Source: Pseudomonas yamanorum (GTDB lineage: Bacteria > Pseudomonadota > Gammaproteobacteria > Pseudomonadales > Pseudomonadaceae). Taken from it: a stretch of DNA of 64,000 nucleotides. The stretch is from NCBI RefSeq assembly GCF_013386765.1, contig NZ_JACARE010000030.1:1-64000 (forward strand), read 5' to 3'. The notes beneath the pieces are model-generated. The model was not told the origin of the DNA. It did not search any database and worked only from the letters and a program-made list of their open reading frames with translations. The translations under genes were made by a program, and so were the position numbers. Positions within the stretch are counted from its first letter, which is position 1, and each line of letters starts with the position of its first letter. Of the stretch, positions 17,557 through 24,801 are shown piece by piece.

Positions 17557-19015
17557 GCGCCTGCGTGAACTGCGCCGGCGGATCCCGGTACCGCGCTCGC
17601 TGCTGGGGCGGATGTTACTGCTGACCCTGTTGGCGGTGCTGTTTGCCCAGACGTTGTCCAGCGTGATCTGGGTGTCGCAACTGCGCGCCACCCAGCTCGA
17701 AGGCCTGGTGACGGCCGCCCGCAGCCTGGCGCATTCGATGACCGCCAGCGTCAGTTATTTCCGGTCCTTGCCGGTGGCGTTTCGGCCCTTGGTGCTGGAC
17801 CAGTTGCGCAGCATGGGCGGTACGCGGTTTGTCGTGACCCTCAATGACAAGCCCCTGGACATGGCCGTGTTGCCGCAAACCCCGCGCAAGCAGGCGGTGC
17901 TCGGTGCGGTCGAAGAAGTGTTGCGCCAGACCCTGGGCAGCGACGTGCATGTCTCGGTGGAATTCGTCAGCGCCGAAGACCTGCGCATCTTCAACGCCGG
18001 CTTGAAACTCGATGAACTGCCGCGTTCCTGGGCGCATTACGCGCTGACCCTGGAGCCGGTCAATCCGCCGGTCCTGGTGACTCAGATCCAGCTGGCCCAG
18101 GGCGAATGGCTGTACATCGCGTCCTTGTTGCCCGAACCCTACACCAGCCTTGAAGAACAAGGCCTGCCGTCCCAGCAGGTGTGGTTCATCGTGCTCACCA
18201 GCGGCTTCCTGCTGCTGTTTATCGGCCTGCTGGTGCACTGGCAGAGCCGGCCGCTCAAGCGCCTGGCACGGGCCGCGCGTGACATGTCCCTGGGCGCCGA
18301 CGTGGAGCCGGTGGCCGAAGGCGGCGGCAGCGAAGTGGTGGAAGTGGGTCGTGCGTTCAATGCGATGCGCGAACGCATCAGTCGTTACCTGACCGAACGC
18401 AGCCAGCTGTTCAGCGCGATTTCCCACGACTTGCGCACACCCATCACGCGCTTGCGGTTGCGGGTGGAGTTGCTGGAAGACGAGAACCTGCAAACCAAAT
18501 TCGGTCGCGACCTGGATGAGCTGGAGTTGCTGGTCAAGGGCGCGTTGCAGTGTGTGAAAGACACGGACATCCACGAGAACATCGAACCGGTGGACCTCAA
18601 CCACGTGCTCGACTGCCTGGTGGAGCCGTACCTGGCGCCCAATGGCAACGGCCGCGTGACCCAGCATGGCCGTGCGCTCACCACCTATCCGGGCAAGCCG
18701 CTGGCGCTCAAGCGCTGCATCGGCAACCTGATCGACAACGCCTTGAAGTACGGGCAGAACGCCCATTTGCATATCGAAGACGATGGTGCGGAATTCATCC
18801 TTCACGTCGATGACGAAGGCCCGGGTGTGCCGGAGCAGCGCCTGGAGCAAGTCTTTGAACCGCACTTCCGTTTGGCCGGGCAGCAGCAGGGGTATGGGCT
18901 GGGGCTGGGCATTGCCCGCAACATTGCCCACAGCCACGGGGGAGAAGTGAGTTTGCAGAATTTGCGCGAGGGTGGGTTGCGGGTGACCTTGCAACTGCCC
19001 CGCAGCCTCGATTAA
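17546..19015 (+). CDS. gltS: Sensor histidine kinase GltS/GtrS
   Basis: A 489-residue membrane kinase. Helix 1 lies near 20-44, the periplasmic sensor near 45-210, helix 2 near 215-237, then HAMP, the dimerisation domain with phospho-accepting His294 in AISHDLRTPITRL, and an ATPase domain with NLIDNALKYG and GYGLGLGIARN. I use the internal ATG at 17546, which overlaps gltR by 11 bases; an upstream ATG at 17510 would extend the overlap and adds residues encoded by the gltR tail. In P. aeruginosa the homologue senses glucose-derived acids. The expected downstream transporter genes are not here. Confidence 0.93.
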   Translation: MPTERLRELRRRIPVPRSLLGRMLLLTLLAVLFAQTLSSVIWVSQLRATQLEGLVTAARSLAHSMTASVSYFRSLPVAFRPLVLDQLRSMGGTRFVVTLNDKPLDMAVLPQTPRKQAVLGAVEEVLRQTLGSDVHVSVEFVSAEDLRIFNAGLKLDELPRSWAHYALTLEPVNPPVLVTQIQLAQGEWLYIASLLPEPYTSLEEQGLPSQQVWFIVLTSGFLLLFIGLLVHWQSRPLKRLARAARDMSLGADVEPVAEGGGSEVVEVGRAFNAMRERISRYLTERSQLFSAISHDLRTPITRLRLRVELLEDENLQTKFGRDLDELELLVKGALQCVKDTDIHENIEPVDLNHVLDCLVEPYLAPNGNGRVTQHGRALTTYPGKPLALKRCIGNLIDNALKYGQNAHLHIEDDGAEFILHVDDEGPGVPEQRLEQVFEPHFRLAGQQQGYGLGLGIARNIAHSHGGEVSLQNLREGGLRVTLQLPRSLD

Positions 19016-19034
19016 ACGTGCAACGCGATTCACG

Positions 19035-19122
19035 GTAGGAGCTGGCTTGCCTGCGATGGCGGCCTGCCAGATACAGACTCATTGCCTGACCCGCCGCTAT
19101 CGCAGGCAAGCCAGCTCCCACA
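19035..19122. repeat. REPIN (GTGGGAGC family), copy 5
   Basis: GTAGGAGCTGGCTTGCCTGC and the inverse GGCAAGCCAGCTCCCACA lie between the convergent gltS and AraC-type genes. Confidence 0.88.
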
Positions 19123-19150
19123 TTTGATCTGTGCTGTTTTCAGGATTGGG

Positions 19151-20080
19151 CTAGACGCTCTGGCGCAGCCGGGCCAGATCGCGCAACGGCGGCGCGCCAA
19201 ACAGCCGGCTGTATTCGCGGCTGAACTGCGAGGCGCTTTCATAGCCCACCCGATAGCCCGCCGCCGAGGCTTCCAGGCCTTCGGCGATCATCAGCCGCCG
19301 AGCCTCCTGCAAGCGCAACTGCTTCTGATACTGCAACGGGCTCATGGCGGTCATCGCCTTGAAGCGGTGGTGCAAGGTCGAGACGCTGAGGTTCACTTCC
19401 TTGGCCAGGTCATCAATGCGCAAGGGCTGTTCGTAGTTGCCGTTCAACCAGGTGATCGCCTGGCTGACCCGATGGCTCTGACTGTTGGCGACGGCGATTT
19501 CATACAGCCGATAACCCTGTGGGCCACGCAACAGGCGATAGAGAATTTCGCGATTGATCAACGGCGCCAGCATCGCGATGTCTTTCGGTGTGTCCAGCAA
19601 CCGCGTCAGGCGCAACACGGCGTCGAGCAACTGGTTGTCCAGGCGGTCGACATACATCCCCCGGGACGTCGGGCGAGTAGGCACACCCATGGGGCCGGCC
19701 TCGGCAATCAGCGCGGTGATTTGCGCCGGGTCGATGTTGACCCGAATCGACAGGTTGGGGTCTTCCGGCGTGGCATCGAGGATACGCCCGGCCACCGGCA
19801 TCGACACCGAGAACACCAGGTAATTGAGCGGGTCGTAGGCGAAGACCTCATCCGCCAGGCGCACTTCCTTGCTGCCCTGGGCGAGAATGCACAGTGCAGG
19901 CTCCACCAGGACCGGCATGAAATCCCGTGGGGTGTTGTGGCGGTTGAGGTACAGCGAAGTGATCGCCGTGCCGTAGGAACCATCCTCCCAGGTATGCCGG
20001 CGCACGATGCCGGCGAGTTCTGCGCGCTGCTTTTCCATATCGGCGTCGAGGGGTGTGGAGCGAAGTTCTGGCGACGACAT
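19151..20080 (-). CDS. AraC family transcriptional regulator
   Basis: A 309-residue regulator. The N-terminal AraC_N (cupin-like) domain (about 25-180) includes PALCILAQGSKEV and DPLNYLVFSVSMPV. The C-terminal pair of helix-turn-helix motifs (about 215-305) includes RIDDLAKEVNLSVSTLHHRF and YRVGYESASQFSREYSRLFG. The start at 20080 has a GAGGATG ribosome-binding site. It diverges from an ABM-domain gene across a 327-base region rich in inverted repeats, so that gene is the likeliest target. The effector is unknown. Confidence 0.9.
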   Translation of the reverse strand: MSSPELRSTPLDADMEKQRAELAGIVRRHTWEDGSYGTAITSLYLNRHNTPRDFMPVLVEPALCILAQGSKEVRLADEVFAYDPLNYLVFSVSMPVAGRILDATPEDPNLSIRVNIDPAQITALIAEAGPMGVPTRPTSRGMYVDRLDNQLLDAVLRLTRLLDTPKDIAMLAPLINREILYRLLRGPQGYRLYEIAVANSQSHRVSQAITWLNGNYEQPLRIDDLAKEVNLSVSTLHHRFKAMTAMSPLQYQKQLRLQEARRLMIAEGLEASAAGYRVGYESASQFSREYSRLFGAPPLRDLARLRQSV

Positions 20081-20153
20081 GGGACATCCTCGGGTGCTTT
20101 TGACGATGGGCACAGCTTAAAGGCGGCTTTGCAAAAAGCGGTACTTCGATTCT

Positions 20154-20291
20154 GCACAATCCTTGCCTGATCCTGCGAAAATTCGTGAATCAGGCAAGCC
20201 GGAGGCTGTCATGCCCCTGAAATACGGCAGTCATGCCGGGAATAAAATCCGCAGGCCGATTGCTATATCTACGCATCTCGCAGGATTGTGC
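20154..20291. promoter_or_regulatory. Spaced 10-bp inverted repeat in divergent promoter region
   Basis: GCACAATCCT (20154-20163) and its exact complement AGGATTGTGC (20282-20291) are 118 bases apart in the AraC/ABM intergenic region. Such separated sites are what a looping AraC-type regulator could use. The function is inferred, not shown. Confidence 0.45.
20162..20198. promoter_or_regulatory. Perfect 10-bp inverted repeat with nested core
   Basis: CTTGCCTGAT (20162-20171) and ATCAGGCAAG (20189-20198) are perfectly complementary around a 17-base centre that itself holds CGAA/TTCG. It is a strong candidate operator or cruciform. The rest of 20081-20407 holds no gene. Confidence 0.5.
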
Positions 20292-20407
20292 AATAAGCCG
20301 GCAGGAATCGACTAACCGTATACGCACCTGCGCCCGTATCTTTGATCCTGTGGCAACACGCCCTCACAGTGCTTGCCGAGCATCACTTCTCAACGGGAGA
20401 GTCGAAC

Positions 20408-20749
20408 ATGTCCACCCCCATTCCCGCGAGCCATATGGCCTTTATCCGTGCCCGTACCGGGTACAGCACCGAACTGGGTGCACGCTTGAGCAGTTTGATC
20501 GAACCGGGCCGTCAGGCTCCGGGCTGCCTGCAATTCTCGTTGCAGCACTCCCTGGCCGACCCGGATGTGTGGTTGGTGTCGGGCTTCTGGAGCAGCCAGC
20601 AGGCGATGAGCGCCTACTTCAGCTCGCCGGCGCTGATGGTCTTCACCGAGTTGTTGAATGACATGGTAGTGCGCAGCATGGACTTCCAGACCTTTACCGA
20701 CGCTTCGGCCGTCAACGCCTATGGTGAGTACCTGCAACTGGCGGGCTAG
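20408..20749 (+). CDS. Antibiotic biosynthesis monooxygenase (ABM)-like protein
   Basis: A 113-residue protein with the ferredoxin-like ABM fold pattern: PGCLQFSLQHSLADPDVWLVSGFWSSQQAMSAYFSSP, with strand-helix-strand spacing typical of YgiN-like dimers. The ATG at 20408 follows a GGGAGA ribosome-binding site; the frame is open for another 22 codons upstream without support. It diverges from the AraC regulator, which probably controls it. Members of this family act as small monooxygenases, heme-degrading or quinone-modifying enzymes, or ligand-binding proteins; no substrate can be assigned. Confidence 0.75.
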   Translation: MSTPIPASHMAFIRARTGYSTELGARLSSLIEPGRQAPGCLQFSLQHSLADPDVWLVSGFWSSQQAMSAYFSSPALMVFTELLNDMVVRSMDFQTFTDASAVNAYGEYLQLAG

Positions 20750-20792
20750 TGCTTTAGAATGGCCGCCTTTCCCATTGGCCAGGACCTGCAAC

Positions 20793-21038
20793 ATGGCACG
20801 TAAAGAGTTTGCCCACCACGAAGCCGTTTCCGCCTTGGTGCGTGAAGATGAGGGTGGCTATAGCGCCGCCATCGCCGTCAAGGCGCTGGATGGCATGGGT
20901 GCACCGCGCTTTCACAAGATCCTCGATGGACAAACCTTCAAGACTGCCGATGACGCTGATGATGCGGCTGCCCGGCAACTGGAGCGCCTGGTCGATGTTG
21001 ACGAAGAAGGCCAGTTGACCTGGGCGGCGGTCGTGTAG
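20793..21038 (+). CDS. Conserved hypothetical protein, 81 aa
   Basis: An 81-residue soluble protein without signal peptide or membrane segment, starting MARKEFAHHEAV and rich in Asp/Ala in its C-terminal half (KTADDADDAAARQ). I do not recognise a named domain. A tttagaatgg sequence that could serve as a -10 lies near 20753, and AGGA lies 12 bases before the ATG. Its TAG stop codon is formed by the outer edge of a REP element (TGTAGGAGC), so the reading frame ends exactly where the repeat begins. Expression and function are unknown. Confidence 0.65.
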   Translation: MARKEFAHHEAVSALVREDEGGYSAAIAVKALDGMGAPRFHKILDGQTFKTADDADDAAARQLERLVDVDEEGQLTWAAVV

Positions 21039-21132
21039 GAGCGAGCTTGCTCGCGAAAAACCGGAGAGCGCCGTTGGGTGTCAGGCTCCCCGCGTTATCG
21101 TTAACGACCATCGCGAGCAAGCTTGCTCCTAC
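21034..21132. repeat. REP pair (GTAGGAGCGAGCTTGCTCGC family), copy 1
   Basis: TGTAGGAGCGAGCTTGCTCG and the inverse arm ending GCTTGCTCCTAC flank a conserved middle with CGTTATCGTTAACG. Stop codons of both flanking convergent genes lie in the arms. Confidence 0.9.
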
Positions 21133-21746
21133 GGTCGGTACATCTTGAACAAGGCCTCTGGCCCCAACTGAAAATAATCCGCCGGGCCGCCTCCACGCAG
21201 GATCGGCTCGGCGGCAGCGGTGTCGTACACCCCGTCTTTCAGCAGCCATTTGGCGATATGCACCGCAACCACCTCGCCAAGCACCAGCCAGCTTGGCACC
21301 AGCTCCTTGTCGGCGCGCTGCAGCTGAATGATCTGCGTCACCTTGCACTCGAACGACACCGGGCTCTCACCCACGCGAGGCACGGCGATCACCTTCGACG
21401 CCACCGGCGTCAAGCCGGCCAATTCAAACTCGTTGACCTCGGGCGATACCGGCGCGCAACTCTGGTTCATCTGCTCGGCCAGCGGGCGGGTGGCCAGGTT
21501 CCACACGAATTCGCCGGTCTGTTCGATATTGTTCAGGCTGTCTTTGCGCCCGACACTGGAAAACCCAATGATCGGCGGAATGTAGTTGAAGGCGTTGAAG
21601 AAACTGTAGGGCGCGAGGTTCAGGCGGCCCTGACTGTCGTGGGACGAAATCCAGCCAATCGGGCGCGGGCCGACAATCGCATTGAACGGGTCATGGGGCA
21701 GGCCGTGGCCGTTGGCGGGTTCGTAGAAATGGATATCGTCGGACAT
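21129..21746 (-). CDS. Flavin reductase family protein (FMN-binding split barrel)
   Basis: A 205-residue flavoprotein of the flavin reductase-like/DIM6-NTAB family. Signatures are AIVGPRPIGWISS near residue 24, LAPYSFFNAFNYIPPIIGFSS and the DSLNNIEQTGEFVWNL segment. It probably binds FMN and reduces it with NAD(P)H, or acts on an unknown aromatic or nitrogen compound. It is monocistronic and convergent with the 81-residue gene; its TAG stop comes from the REP arm. No pathway partner is adjacent. Confidence 0.87.
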   Translation of the reverse strand: MSDDIHFYEPANGHGLPHDPFNAIVGPRPIGWISSHDSQGRLNLAPYSFFNAFNYIPPIIGFSSVGRKDSLNNIEQTGEFVWNLATRPLAEQMNQSCAPVSPEVNEFELAGLTPVASKVIAVPRVGESPVSFECKVTQIIQLQRADKELVPSWLVLGEVVAVHIAKWLLKDGVYDTAAAEPILRGGGPADYFQLGPEALFKMYRP

Positions 21747-21815
21747 GGCCGGGGTTCCTGCTGCGCGGTTCGGGGGAGGGCATCATAGTGCACTGAGGCG
21801 AAGTCTTAGCCAATG

Positions 21816-21854
21816 AAAAGGGGCCGTGTCATCTACTGACACGGCCCCTTTTTT
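21816..21854. terminator. Bidirectional terminator after kgtP
   Basis: The 12-bp perfect stem GGGGCCGTGTCA (21820-21831) / TGACACGGCCCC (21837-21848) is flanked by AAAA on the left and TTTTTT on the right. It lies 16 bases beyond the kgtP stop and could also stop plus-strand transcription. Confidence 0.88.
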
Positions 21855-21869
21855 ACACCTGCAGAACCC

Positions 21870-23189
21870 TTAGTCCGTGGTAATCCGCGAATGCTTGCGG
21901 GTGTCCTTCATGGTCACATACACCAACAGCGACACTGCAATACACGCGGTGACGTACCAGTAGTAGCCGGTTTCCATGCCAATGCTCTTGAACCACAGCG
22001 CGATGTATTCAGCGGTGCCGCCGAAGATCGACACGGTCAGTGCATACGGCAGGCCAACGCCCAGGGCGCGGATTTCGGTAGGGAACAGCTCAGCCTTCAC
22101 CACCGCGTTGATCGAGGTGTAGCCACTGACGATGATCAGCGCCGCCATGATCAGGAAGAACGCGCCCCACCAGGTCTGGATGGTGTGCAGGGTGGTGAGG
22201 ATCGGCACGGTGAACAGGGTGCCGAGGACGCCGAAGGCAATCAGGATCGGCCGACGGCCAACCTTGTCCGACAGCCCGCCGATGATGGGTTGCAAGCACA
22301 TGAACAGAAACAGCGTCGCCGCCGAAATGGTGGTGGAGTCGGAGATGCTCATGCCGACCGTGTTCACCAGGTATTTCTGCATGTAGGTGGTGTAGGTGTA
22401 GAACGCCAGGGTGCCGCCCATGGTCAGGCCGACCACGGTCATCAGTTCCTTGGGGTGGCGCATCAAGGTGCGCATGGCGCTTTCCTTGGCCTTTTCTTTC
22501 TTGGTGAACGACTCGGTCTCTTCCATGCCGCGACGCAGGTACAGCGCCACTACCGCGCACAGCGCGCCGATGGCAAACGGGATACGCCAGCCCCAGTCGT
22601 ACAGCTGCTCGGTGGTGAGGGTCTGTTGCAGCACGATTAGCACGCCAAGGGCGATGAGCTGGCCAGAGATCAGGGTTACGTACTGGAAGCTGGAGTAGAA
22701 ACCCCGACGTTCCTTGGTCGCCATTTCGCTGAGGTAAGTGGCGGAGGTACCGTATTCGCCACCAACCGACAGGCCCTGCAGCAAGCGGGCAAACACCAGC
22801 AGGATCGGTGCGCCGATGCCGATGGCTTCATAGCCCGGGCTCAGGGCAATCAGCAGCGAGCCGAAGCACATCAGGTACACCGAGGCCATCAAGGCTTTTT
22901 TGCGGCCAACCTTGTCGGCGTACAGGCCCATCAGCCAGCCACCGATCGGGCGCATCAGGAAACCCACGGCGAAGATCGCGGCGGTGTTCAGGAGTTGGGC
23001 GGTGGTGTCGCCTTTCGGGAAAAAGGTCTTGGCGAAGTACAGCGAGAATGCGGCGTAGACGTACCAGTCGTACCACTCGACCATGTTGCCGACCGATCCG
23101 CTGAAGATCGACTTGATCCGGCTGGAGGTGGTGCGTGCTTTTGCCGGCGCAGCCGCCGACCCCAGAGGCAGGGAGTTGGAGTTATCCAT
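21870..23189 (-). CDS. kgtP: Alpha-ketoglutarate/dicarboxylate MFS permease (KgtP-like)
   Basis: A 439-residue, 12-helix transporter of the MHS family (proton symporters). It aligns well, from memory, with E. coli KgtP: GNMVEWYDWYVY, FLMRPIGGWLMG, ADKVGRKKAL, RLLQGLSVGGEYGTSATYLSE, TYMQKYLVNTVGM and GGLSDKVGRRP. The predicted substrate is 2-oxoglutarate. The ATG is preceded by AAGGATCC. A -24/-12 sigma-54 promoter lies about 65 bases upstream. The neighbouring mifS-mifR genes encode the sigma-54-type system known in P. aeruginosa to control 2-oxoglutarate uptake. Confidence 0.92.
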   Translation of the reverse strand: MDNSNSLPLGSAAAPAKARTTSSRIKSIFSGSVGNMVEWYDWYVYAAFSLYFAKTFFPKGDTTAQLLNTAAIFAVGFLMRPIGGWLMGLYADKVGRKKALMASVYLMCFGSLLIALSPGYEAIGIGAPILLVFARLLQGLSVGGEYGTSATYLSEMATKERRGFYSSFQYVTLISGQLIALGVLIVLQQTLTTEQLYDWGWRIPFAIGALCAVVALYLRRGMEETESFTKKEKAKESAMRTLMRHPKELMTVVGLTMGGTLAFYTYTTYMQKYLVNTVGMSISDSTTISAATLFLFMCLQPIIGGLSDKVGRRPILIAFGVLGTLFTVPILTTLHTIQTWWGAFFLIMAALIIVSGYTSINAVVKAELFPTEIRALGVGLPYALTVSIFGGTAEYIALWFKSIGMETGYYWYVTACIAVSLLVYVTMKDTRKHSRITTD

Positions 23190-23252
23190 TTAAGGATCCT
23201 TCATCTAATTGTTTTTGTGGAGCGCGCGCTAGCGCAGCCTGGTCGGGGCTAT

Positions 23253-23268
23253 AGCAGGAGCTGTGCCA
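23253..23268 (-). promoter_or_regulatory. Sigma-54 promoter of kgtP
   Basis: Read on the minus strand: TGGCACA-GCTC-CTGCT, matching TGGCACR-N4-YTGCW, with GG and GC at the correct spacing. Expected transcription start is near 23243, giving a leader of about 53 bases to the kgtP ATG. Confidence 0.75.
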
Positions 23269-23298
23269 AACAGGTGAAGGCCCGGTCTAGAAGGGTTT

Positions 23299-23356
23299 GC
23301 GGAAATTTTTGAGCGGAAAGTTGCTGATGAATCAAGGGGCGTGAGCGGAAATCCGC
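23299..23356. promoter_or_regulatory. GCGGAAA repeats, candidate MifR enhancer
   Basis: Three direct copies of GCGGAAA start at 23299, 23313 and 23345; the last forms the near-palindrome GCGGA-AA-TCCGC (23345-23356). They lie about 35-90 bases upstream of the -24 element of kgtP, within the usual range for a sigma-54 activator. The assignment to MifR is inference from position only. Confidence 0.4.
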
Positions 23357-23373
23357 TTATGGTTGCGGGCCTC

Positions 23374-23445
23374 ATCGCAGGCAAGCCAGCTCCCACCTTT
23401 GAATGTATTCACAAATCAAAAGGTGGGAGCTGGCTTGCCTGCGAT
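23374..23445. repeat. REPIN (GTGGGAGC family), inverted arrangement, copy 6
   Basis: ATCGCAGGCAAGCCAGCTCC and its inverse, extended by CACCTTT/AAAGGTG arms into one long hairpin, lie between mifR and the kgtP control region. Confidence 0.9.
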
Positions 23446-23475
23446 GGCGCCCCACCCGGCGATACAAGAACCGGT

Positions 23476-24801
23476 TTAGAGGAACGAGTCCCGCGCCAAG
23501 CCATGGCGCTGCATCTTTTCATTGAAGGTGCGCCGGGGCAGTTGCAGTTCGGCCAGCACCGCCTTGATATCGCCTTTGTGCCGGGTCAGCGCGGCTTTCA
23601 GGCAGTGGGCTTCAAATGCTTCCTGCTGGGCCGCCAGGGATTGCCCGGCTTCGATGCCTTCCGGCTCCGGTTCACCCAGCCCCAGTACCTGGCGCTCGGC
23701 GACGTTGGCCAGTTCCCGCACATTGCCCGGCCAGTCATGGCTGAGCAGGCGGCCCAGCGCCGGCCCGCTCAACGGTGCAAAGTTGCGGCCCAGGCGTTCG
23801 GCGGCGCTGTGTGCAAAGTGCTCGAACAGCAGCGGAATGTCTTCCCGGCGCTCGCGTAGCGGTGGCAGGCGCAGTTGCGCGACGGTCAGGCGGTAGGCCA
23901 AATCCTCGCGAAAGCGTCCGGCACGGGCTTCATCCAGCAGGTCCGGCTTGGTGGCGGCGATGATCCGCAAGTCCACCTTGATGCTTTGATTGGAGCCGAG
24001 CCGCTCCAGCTTCTGCTCCTGCAACACCCGCAGCAATTTCACCTGCTGGGCCAGGGGCATGCTTTCGATCTCATCAAGAAACAGCGTGCCACCGTCGGCG
24101 TATTCCAGCTTGCCAATGCGCTTGCCCTGGGCGCCGGTAAACGCGCCACTTTCATGGCCGAACAGCTCGGCTTCAAACAGCTGCTCGGGAATCGCTGCGC
24201 AGTTCAGCGCCACAAACGGCTTCTTCGCACGGGGGCCGAAATCATGCAGGCAACGGGCGACCAGTTCCTTGCCGCTGCCGGTTTCGCCGCGAATCAGCAC
24301 GTTGACCGGAAGACCTGCCAGGTCCAGCACTTGCCGGCGCAGGTTCTGCAAACCCCGGGACACCCCCAGCAGGCTGGATTCCAGTTGGGCCCGGTGATCG
24401 GCCTGTTGATGCAGGCGGCGGTTTTCCAGCACCAGGCCGCGCTTGTCCAGCGCCCGGCGCAGGCTGCTGAGCAGGGCTTCGGGGCTGAAGGGTTTTTCGA
24501 GGAAGTCGTAGGCGCCATCGCGCATGGCTTCGACGGCCATCGGCACATCGCCGTGGCCGGTGAGCAGAATCACCGGCAGGTCGGCGTCGCGCCGCTGCAC
24601 TTCGGCCAGCAACTCCAGCCCGCTGAGGCCGGGCATGCGCACATCGCTCAGGATCACCCCGGGAAAATCCCTGGGCAATTGCGCCAGGCATTCCTCGGCA
24701 CGGCTGAACAGCTGCACCTCAAAGCCCGACAGGCTCAGCCATTGCTCGACGGCCGTGCGAATGCTGGCTTCGTCGTCGACCACAATCACCGCATTCAACA
24801 T
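23476..24801 (-). CDS. mifR: Sigma-54-dependent response regulator MifR
   Basis: A 441-residue NtrC-family activator. The receiver domain (about 4-118) has Asp9/Asp10 and phospho-acceptor Asp53. The AAA+ domain (about 145-370) has Walker A GETGSGKE, the sigma-54 contact loop GAFTGA and Walker B FLDEIE. A Fis-type helix-turn-helix lies at the C-terminus (DIKAVLAELQLPRRTFNEKM). Its ATG lies within the last codons of the kinase gene (7-base overlap). Next to kgtP with a -24/-12 promoter, it corresponds to MifR of P. aeruginosa, needed for growth on 2-oxoglutarate; DctD of the dicarboxylate system is a close relative. Confidence 0.9.
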   Translation of the reverse strand: MLNAVIVVDDEASIRTAVEQWLSLSGFEVQLFSRAEECLAQLPRDFPGVILSDVRMPGLSGLELLAEVQRRDADLPVILLTGHGDVPMAVEAMRDGAYDFLEKPFSPEALLSSLRRALDKRGLVLENRRLHQQADHRAQLESSLLGVSRGLQNLRRQVLDLAGLPVNVLIRGETGSGKELVARCLHDFGPRAKKPFVALNCAAIPEQLFEAELFGHESGAFTGAQGKRIGKLEYADGGTLFLDEIESMPLAQQVKLLRVLQEQKLERLGSNQSIKVDLRIIAATKPDLLDEARAGRFREDLAYRLTVAQLRLPPLRERREDIPLLFEHFAHSAAERLGRNFAPLSGPALGRLLSHDWPGNVRELANVAERQVLGLGEPEPEGIEAGQSLAAQQEAFEAHCLKAALTRHKGDIKAVLAELQLPRRTFNEKMQRHGLARDSFL

